Assembly: GCA_963718745.1 (NCBI GenBank)
Contig: OY970370.1
Span: 2,170,001 to 2,234,000, forward strand
DNA length: 64,000 nt
From: Fermentibacter sp963718745 [NCBI: Candidatus Fermentibacterota bacterium]
Lineage (GTDB): Bacteria; Fermentibacterota; Fermentibacteria; Fermentibacterales
Direction: 5' to 3'
Under the pieces are notes generated by a model that had not been told where the DNA came from, searched no databases, and worked only from the letters and a program-made list of their open reading frames with translations. A program made the translations under genes and the position numbers. Of the stretch, positions 58,568 through 64,000 are shown piece by piece; within the stretch, counting starts at the first letter, position 1; each line of letters begins with the position of its first letter.

Positions 58568-61389
58568 CGGTCTATCTGCAGCTCGATGATCCAGGGCACA
58601 CCGGCCCTGCCGGAGGTGAACGGTGTCAGGCGGAGCATGACCCTGGCCGGAACCTCGTCCACGTCCACCCTGCTGAACCAGCCCAGGATTCCAGAGTAGC
58701 CCGAGGTCGCACCGACGGACATCGTGCCGTCGACCGTCGCCGGCCTCCAGGTCAGGCCTCCGTCCAGGCTCAGGGAGGTCTTCATGTCGATGGCGCCGTT
58801 CCCCGGGTGGGACAGCTCGTACTGGATCGTCACCCTGCCGTTCTCCGGATCCAGTGTCGCGGATGCCTGGATCACGGAGGGCAGCTCCGTGTTGATGAGG
58901 GCGACCGGCGAGACGATCCTGGAGAAGGTGGTGTCCTCGTCTGCCGCGAAGGCCCTGAACTCGATCTCGACCTCCTCCGCGCCGGGGAGGTCGGCTGAAG
59001 AGTTCCACTCCAGAGTCGTCTGATAGCTGTCCGGACCTGCCGGTCCGTTGTCCATCACACCGGTTGCAGCGAGCCACGGTTCGGTTCCGAGCGGTCTGTA
59101 CTGGACTCCCAGGATCAGCGGATCTCTCTCGGCGTCGGCGAGCCTCAGGACCACGGAGACCGTTCCCCTGTGGACGCTCCTGGGTCCGGGGGACTCGATC
59201 TCGACACCGGGCGCCTCGTTGTTGTCTACATGGAATGCCGAGGAAGGAACCGGCAGGGTCCCCTCGCCGTCCGGCAAGGCCCTGAACCTCGCAGCTCCGC
59301 TATCGACGAAGGGGGCGTCGATCAGGGACTCCCAGACTATCTCGCTGTCGTAGAAACGGGGATCGAACTCCCCTGGCGCAGCGACTGTCGCTCTTCGCCA
59401 GGTGACCCCGTCGTCGAGTGAGAACTCGTACGAGACCTGACCCAGGATGTCCTCGATCCCCGGAAGCCTTACGCCGAGCCTCACCCGGCCGGTCACCTCG
59501 AAGTCAGGGGCGAGGATCTGGCCTGAATGCGCGCTGGAGCTGTCGGTGCCGAAGCCCTCTATGACCGACCATTCTCCTTCGTCGACATCCCTGGCCCTGA
59601 GTCTGAAGGCGATTTCAACGGGATCCCCGTCCTCCGCCGAAGCCTCGGAAGAGTTCCACTCGACAGGCTCCCCATACAGCCACGGGTCGATCTCGAGGGT
59701 GCTGCCGGTGAGACGGGCCGGGAGCCAGGTCAGCCCGCCGTCCGTGGAGAACTGCCCCTGGATGCTTATGACGTCGCTCTCGTCGTCCTCTACCGCATAG
59801 TTTATCCTGTAGAGGCCTCCTCCGAGCCGTTCGGGGGGGGTGAGATAGAGCCTCGGGGGGGTGTTGTTGTCCACCCTGAATATGGACGAGACCCCGGCTA
59901 TACCGGGCCCGGAGGCGCACCTTGGCGTTATCCGCAGGCGGACATCAGGCTCGTCCGCGCTCCCCAGGTCGTCCCGGCTCCTCCAGACGAGCCCTCCGGA
60001 TGTTTCGGAGTAGTTCCGCGTGATCGTCCAGGAGAACCCTGCATCGGTGGAGTACGCGACCTCGAGACCCGTCAGGAGCCCGCCGCTCGAGCAGAACGAT
60101 ACGCTGACGTCGCCGGAGAGCTCGCCCGTCAGCTGGGATATGTTGAGCGTGGGCAGGGCTCCGAGCCCGTAGCTGCCCGAATTCGATTCGTCTGCGAAGA
60201 TCATCGGCCACGGGCCGGATCTCCCCGACCCGAGCGGGTACGCGGAGATGATGCCGCTCACGCCGACTACAACGAGGTCGGTTATCCCGTTCCCATCGAC
60301 ATCTCCTGCGGCGGGTGCGAAGAGGACGCCCTCCGGGTGGACGAAGCAGCGCTCCTGGAGCAGGCCTCCGTCGGAATCCCAGGAGAGGACCGAGCCGTTG
60401 TCGGTGCATGCGAGAACCGTGTTCTGATCCCAGGTGGAGAGCATCAGAGGGCACGTCGGCTTCCCGTCCGCGGGCACGGGCCACCGCCATGTCCCTGCCA
60501 GGGAGGCGTCGTAATCTATGAGGTAGACCAGGGAGTTCTCCGTGGCCAGGGAAACCTGCAGCCTCCCGGACGCACAATCGACGATCCCGACGGCAAGGGT
60601 TCCCCTTACGGGCCTCGAATCGAGGATGTAGGGCCATCCCTGGAGCCTCGAGCCCCTCAGATTGAGCGCGTGCACGCGCCTGTCACCCGTGGAGAGGATG
60701 ATGTCCGAGAATCCGTCGGCGTCCAGGTCGGCCGAGACGGGTGCCGATGTGACGGAAAATCCCGTGTTCACAGGCCAGCCCGTCATGAGGGTGCCTGTGA
60801 TGTCGAACACTGCGAGAGAGGCGCTCGAAAGGGCGCAGATCATCCCGGCACCCTCCCCGCTTCCCAGCGTGACCTGTGTGGGCTGCCACTCGAGCCTGCC
60901 TCCCGGCGAGACGGGCCAGCCCGGCAGTGGGAATCCGTCCTCATCGACCAGGTGTATGCCGCCGTCGGTGGTCCCCACAGCGATCTCACGCTCTCCGTCG
61001 GAGTCCAGATCGAGGGCGGAGACTCCCGTCACGGGGCTGGATCCCAGATCCACAGGCCAGCCCGCGATCTCGTTCCCCGTGAAGCCGACCATGTGGAGCG
61101 AACCACCGTCGTCCACGTAGCACAGCACCGAAGTCCCGTGGACGGAGGAGCGGAACGACGCCGGGCGGAAGCTGACCCCGGCCGAACGGGAGACCGGGAA
61201 GCCCGGAAGAGGAGTGCCGGAGCCGTCCCATCCGCCGAGACCCCTGTCGCCCAGGGGTATGAAGACGTTCATGGTCCCCCCGGCATCGGCCAGAAGAGGG
61301 GAATCCTTCGGGGGGGCACCTGCTGGAACCTGCCACAGGGGTGCGGGGTTCAATGCAGAGATGAACACCTGCATCGTCAACAGGAGCAA
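58564..61389 (-). CDS. Secreted FG-GAP/propeller protein
   Basis: 941 residues from a TTG at 61389, which has CTGGAGG six bases upstream and begins a signal peptide (LLLTMQVFISALNPA). The N-terminal ~430 residues carry FG-GAP-like calcium repeats (DLDSDGEREIAVG, DLDADGFSDIIL, DVDGNGITDLVVVG) alternating with G-x-P-L-P-G-W-P-V blades, indicating a beta-propeller. The C-terminal ~500 residues are Ig-like repeats, each with a VSYEFSLDDGVTWR-type strand. No sorting tail is seen. Probably extracellular adhesion or binding. An in-frame extension to 61533 lacks a ribosome site. Confidence 0.75.
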   Translation of the reverse strand: MLLLTMQVFISALNPAPLWQVPAGAPPKDSPLLADAGGTMNVFIPLGDRGLGGWDGSGTPLPGFPVSRSAGVSFRPASFRSSVHGTSVLCYVDDGGSLHMVGFTGNEIAGWPVDLGSSPVTGVSALDLDSDGEREIAVGTTDGGIHLVDEDGFPLPGWPVSPGGRLEWQPTQVTLGSGEGAGMICALSSASLAVFDITGTLMTGWPVNTGFSVTSAPVSADLDADGFSDIILSTGDRRVHALNLRGSRLQGWPYILDSRPVRGTLAVGIVDCASGRLQVSLATENSLVYLIDYDASLAGTWRWPVPADGKPTCPLMLSTWDQNTVLACTDNGSVLSWDSDGGLLQERCFVHPEGVLFAPAAGDVDGNGITDLVVVGVSGIISAYPLGSGRSGPWPMIFADESNSGSYGLGALPTLNISQLTGELSGDVSVSFCSSGGLLTGLEVAYSTDAGFSWTITRNYSETSGGLVWRSRDDLGSADEPDVRLRITPRCASGPGIAGVSSIFRVDNNTPPRLYLTPPERLGGGLYRINYAVEDDESDVISIQGQFSTDGGLTWLPARLTGSTLEIDPWLYGEPVEWNSSEASAEDGDPVEIAFRLRARDVDEGEWSVIEGFGTDSSSAHSGQILAPDFEVTGRVRLGVRLPGIEDILGQVSYEFSLDDGVTWRRATVAAPGEFDPRFYDSEIVWESLIDAPFVDSGAARFRALPDGEGTLPVPSSAFHVDNNEAPGVEIESPGPRSVHRGTVSVVLRLADAERDPLILGVQYRPLGTEPWLAATGVMDNGPAGPDSYQTTLEWNSSADLPGAEEVEIEFRAFAADEDTTFSRIVSPVALINTELPSVIQASATLDPENGRVTIQYELSHPGNGAIDMKTSLSLDGGLTWRPATVDGTMSVGATSGYSGILGWFSRVDVDEVPARVMLRLTPFTSGRAGVPWIIELQIDR

Positions 61390-61560
61390 ATGCGACCTCC
61401 AGGAGAAGGGGCTACACCCGGTGGAAGTTAGCGAATCCGTGATGATCGAGTCAACGACGCCCGGTCTTGCGGTGTCGTTGACCTCCGATGCGGAGAGGAC
61501 AATACTAATCGTGCCGAAGACGGACACAACCATTACCGGGAGTTACCGGAGGCCTCTGCA

Positions 61561-62493
61561 ATGATGAAGCTCGCAATAACAGCCGTCCTGACCGCAGCCG
61601 TGGCCTCGGGCGGATCCCTTCCGTTCAGCCGCTCGGGCGTGCTCGATTCTCCCGACGCCTACATCCTGAGCCATACCGAGATCGAGGCCGGGATCGCCGG
61701 ATCGGCCTATTCAGTCAGCGATTCGGTCGGCTCCTCCGACAGTGAATTCAAGATCACCGGACACGTCGACGTGGGTCTCTTCAGGTACGGCCAGGTCGGA
61801 GTCTCGTGGCTCGCGGACGGCGGGATATCGGGCAGTGTGAAGATAGGGGTGCTAAGCGAAGGCATAAGCGTCCCCGCATTTGCGATAGGGCTCGAGAACA
61901 TCTCCGGCGAGAAGGACATAGACTGCTTCGAGGGGCTGGACGGCGAACTCTACGGCTACAACCACTCGCAGAACATGTCCGCATACGGAGTCCTGTCCAA
62001 GGACCTCGACCCTCTCATCGGCCTGCCCGCCACCGTGAGCCTGGGCATAGGCACGGGGCGTTTCGTGGGAGTCATCGAAAACGGTGCCGCGGGCCTCGGG
62101 AGCGATCTGGCCAGCGGCTTCTTCGGTTCGGTCGTATTCAGGGCGTCCGACAACTTCTCGATCGCGGTCGAGGAGGACGGGCGGGATTTCAACATCGGAG
62201 CCGCCTATCGCGTCAGCAACCTGTTCACCCTGAACGTAACGTGGGCCGAGTTCGAGATGAGCATGCTGCCCCCGGAGAACGTGGACAGGATGGACGTGAT
62301 GCAGAACTCCAAGCTCAGCCTGTCCCTCGAAGCGAGGATAGGGCCCCTGCTGGGGGCCCAGCGGCTCGAGCTGGAGCGTGAGCAGATGCGCATCGACAGG
62401 GCCAGGCAGAGGCTCCAGGAACTCGAGGACAGGCGCAGGGCTGCCGAGTCCGAACTGCAGAGGCTTCGCGAACTCATCGAAGAAGGCGACTGA
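61561..62493 (+). CDS. Outer-membrane beta-barrel-like protein with C-terminal coiled coil
   Basis: 310 residues. The signal peptide is at ~1-18 (KLAITAVLTAAVASGG). Alternating polar/apolar strands follow (VDVGLFRYGQVGVSWLADGG, FFGSVVFRASDNFSIAVEEDG), consistent with a small barrel. The last ~55 residues are a charged coiled coil (LELEREQMRIDRARQRLQEL). It is immediately followed by the TPR protein, which also starts with a coiled coil, so the two may interact in the envelope. No named family. Confidence 0.65.
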   Translation: MMKLAITAVLTAAVASGGSLPFSRSGVLDSPDAYILSHTEIEAGIAGSAYSVSDSVGSSDSEFKITGHVDVGLFRYGQVGVSWLADGGISGSVKIGVLSEGISVPAFAIGLENISGEKDIDCFEGLDGELYGYNHSQNMSAYGVLSKDLDPLIGLPATVSLGIGTGRFVGVIENGAAGLGSDLASGFFGSVVFRASDNFSIAVEEDGRDFNIGAAYRVSNLFTLNVTWAEFEMSMLPPENVDRMDVMQNSKLSLSLEARIGPLLGAQRLELEREQMRIDRARQRLQELEDRRRAAESELQRLRELIEEGD

Positions 62494-62507
62494 AGCCGGG
62501 CGGCGGG

Positions 62508-64000
62508 ATGACTACAAGACTGCTGATCCCGATCATTATCCTGGCAACCGGCGCGGCTTTCGCACAGCCCACCGTCGAGGAGGACCTGGAAGTCCTGCTC
62601 CAGAGGGCAAGGGCCGAAATCGTGTCGCTCGAGGAGCAGATCGGCAGGGAGGAATCCCGGCTCGGGCGAATCGAATCCGAGCTCGTGGACCTCAGGCGCC
62701 AGGCCGCCATAATGAGCACCGCCGAGAGTGCTTTCAGACTCGGAGAGGAGCTCTACCTAGCTGGCTCGATAGTCTGGGCCCGCGACGCCTTCCTCTCGGT
62801 CGTCGAGAACTTCGCAGGCAGCGAATACCACACCGAGTCGCTCTTCAGGCTCGAGCTCATCAATTTCGAACTCCAGGAATTCGATGCGGCCCTCATGTAC
62901 TTCGACTCCCTTCGCGCCCGGTCGCCGGGTTTCCAGCACATGGATCTCGCGGTCATCGCCGCGGCTCTGTCCAACCACAACCAGGGCGGGTTCGACGAGT
63001 CCAGGGCACTGCTCTCGCAGATCAACCCGCAGAGCGAATACGCAGCCCTGGCCCAGTACCTTACCGCCGTCGCGTTCGTCGAGCAGGGCAGTCTCTCCGA
63101 GGCCAGGACCGAGCTCGAGGAAATCCTCAGCCACTCCAGATCGCGAAGGTCCGAAGCGGCACTTGCCGACAGGGCCGTAATCGCCCTTGCCCAGATCTAC
63201 GTCGAGGAGGGCAACCTGCAGGGCGCCCACGAGATGTACGACAGGGTGTCCCCCTACAGCCCCTACTACGACGTGGGCATGCTGGGCAAGGTCTGGGTCT
63301 TCATGCGGGAGCAGGAATACCAGGAGGCCTACAATCTCGCACAGCGCGTGCTGGGGGAGGTGCCCGCGAGCGAGCTCAGGTCCGAGTTCGAGCTGGCCAT
63401 GGCCAACTGCGCCCTGGGAGCGGAGGATCTGGACATCGCGATCGCCCGCTACGAGCAGCTTCTCAATACGCACAGGCAGGCCGACACCTCCGACATCCTC
63501 GGGGAGTCCGCTTCGTCGGGCGGCCAGTACCAGAGCGAGCGCGAGCGCCTCGAGCGGCTCCGGGCCGGGCTGGCGGAGCTCAAGGAGGAGGCCTATGCCA
63601 ACGGGGCCTTCGACGTGGTCGCAATGATCGAGGAGGAGGAGGCCGCCCTCCGCAGCATGTTCATAAACATCAGCACCATGGAGGCCTCCCAGGCGTTCCC
63701 CGCGGGCGAGATGGACCCGCGTGCGATGAGCAGGGAGCTCAACAGACTCATATCCGACAGCAGGGCTTCTACTGACGCCCTCGCCCTGTCGGTCGAAGAG
63801 ATTTCCCGTGTTGCCGAGACCTCCGGCACGGAGGCGGAGCGCCGGGAGCTGCAGGCGCTGGAGGGAGAGGTGCAGCGCATCAGGCTGTCCCTCCTCGACC
63901 TTGCATCGAAGTTCGACGAAGGGATGACCCAGGAGCATGACTGGGTCCAGGAAACTCAGTACGGGATTGCAATCGCCTATTACATGGAAAGGGAGTTGAA
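62508..64000 (+). CDS. Exported coiled-coil/TPR protein (cut by window end)
   Basis: At least 497 residues from ATG 62508; the window ends before the stop. The signal peptide is MTTRLLIPIIILATGAAFAQ. A coiled coil follows at ~25-70 (VLLQRARAEIVSLEEQIGRE), then TPR-like repeats (AFRLGEELYLAGSIVWARDAF, ALAQIYVEEGNLQGAHEMYD). A second helical region runs to the end. The layout resembles periplasmic assembly factors such as YbgF/BamD-type proteins, but the match is only architectural. Same operon as the barrel protein (14-bp gap). Confidence 0.75.
   Translation, partial: MTTRLLIPIIILATGAAFAQPTVEEDLEVLLQRARAEIVSLEEQIGREESRLGRIESELVDLRRQAAIMSTAESAFRLGEELYLAGSIVWARDAFLSVVENFAGSEYHTESLFRLELINFELQEFDAALMYFDSLRARSPGFQHMDLAVIAAALSNHNQGGFDESRALLSQINPQSEYAALAQYLTAVAFVEQGSLSEARTELEEILSHSRSRRSEAALADRAVIALAQIYVEEGNLQGAHEMYDRVSPYSPYYDVGMLGKVWVFMREQEYQEAYNLAQRVLGEVPASELRSEFELAMANCALGAEDLDIAIARYEQLLNTHRQADTSDILGESASSGGQYQSERERLERLRAGLAELKEEAYANGAFDVVAMIEEEEAALRSMFINISTMEASQAFPAGEMDPRAMSRELNRLISDSRASTDALALSVEEISRVAETSGTEAERRELQALEGEVQRIRLSLLDLASKFDEGMTQEHDWVQETQYGIAIAYYMEREL

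Overview
The window is GC-rich and packed with genes for exported proteins. Many end in a FlgD/Ig-like C-terminal sorting tail (P-N-P, F-D-L-x-G-R, G-x-Y core), as seen in type IX secretion cargo. With these are a TonB-dependent receptor, a TonB protein, an Mla-type lipid transport operon, lipoproteins, beta-propellers, FG-GAP repeats and a DUF5916 protein. Together they point to a double-membraned bacterium of the FCB superphylum. The style resembles Candidatus Fermentibacteria or Eisenbacteria, but no rRNA or complete tRNA is present to fix the lineage, so this is an inference.

Bases 1-10627 (minus strand) form an unstable accessory region. It holds three paralogues of a large sorted surface protein (two full length, one truncated), one intact and one decayed copy of its lipoprotein partner, and a more A+T-rich cassette: a Tiki/erythromycin-esterase-like protein, a radical SAM/SPASM maturase and a 38-residue Cys-rich peptide. 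A second version of the peptide lies alone at 8252-8365. I read this as an undescribed RiPP (modified peptide) locus. The two full-length surface proteins share an apparently identical 772-bp tract at their 3' ends.

Bases 10627-20700 hold a large sorted protein with a degenerate protease-like segment, an S41-like lipoprotein, a DUF4143 ATPase, a TonB receptor with a beta-propeller lipoprotein, and a repeat region with covarying hairpins and a tRNA-Arg(CCT) 3' fragment.

Bases 20774-30000 include the other striking system: three tandem paralogous exported proteins, each with an in-frame TGA at codon 33 inside a U-x-x-C motif, followed 19 nt later by a hairpin with a GGUC apical loop. They look like exported, surface-sorted selenoproteins with an Omp28/thioredoxin-like redox centre. 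Nearby are a zinc-ribbon membrane protein, a DUF202 protein, a THUMP-type RNA methyltransferase and a repetitive 24-Cys secreted protein.

Bases 30000-64000 are more ordinary. They include a histidine ammonia-lyase with an unusual Ala-Cys-Gly cofactor triad, a C25-like protease, a HAD hydrolase, a membrane glycosyltransferase-like protein, TonB, the operon mlaE-mlaF-mlaD-pqiC-like-phosphatase-htpG, the TldD/TldE pair, DUF5916, a B12 radical SAM enzyme, a geranylgeranyl-reductase-like flavoprotein, transketolase, FTCD, a GH84 enzyme overlapping a double ThyX, and exported propeller, barrel and TPR proteins at the right end.
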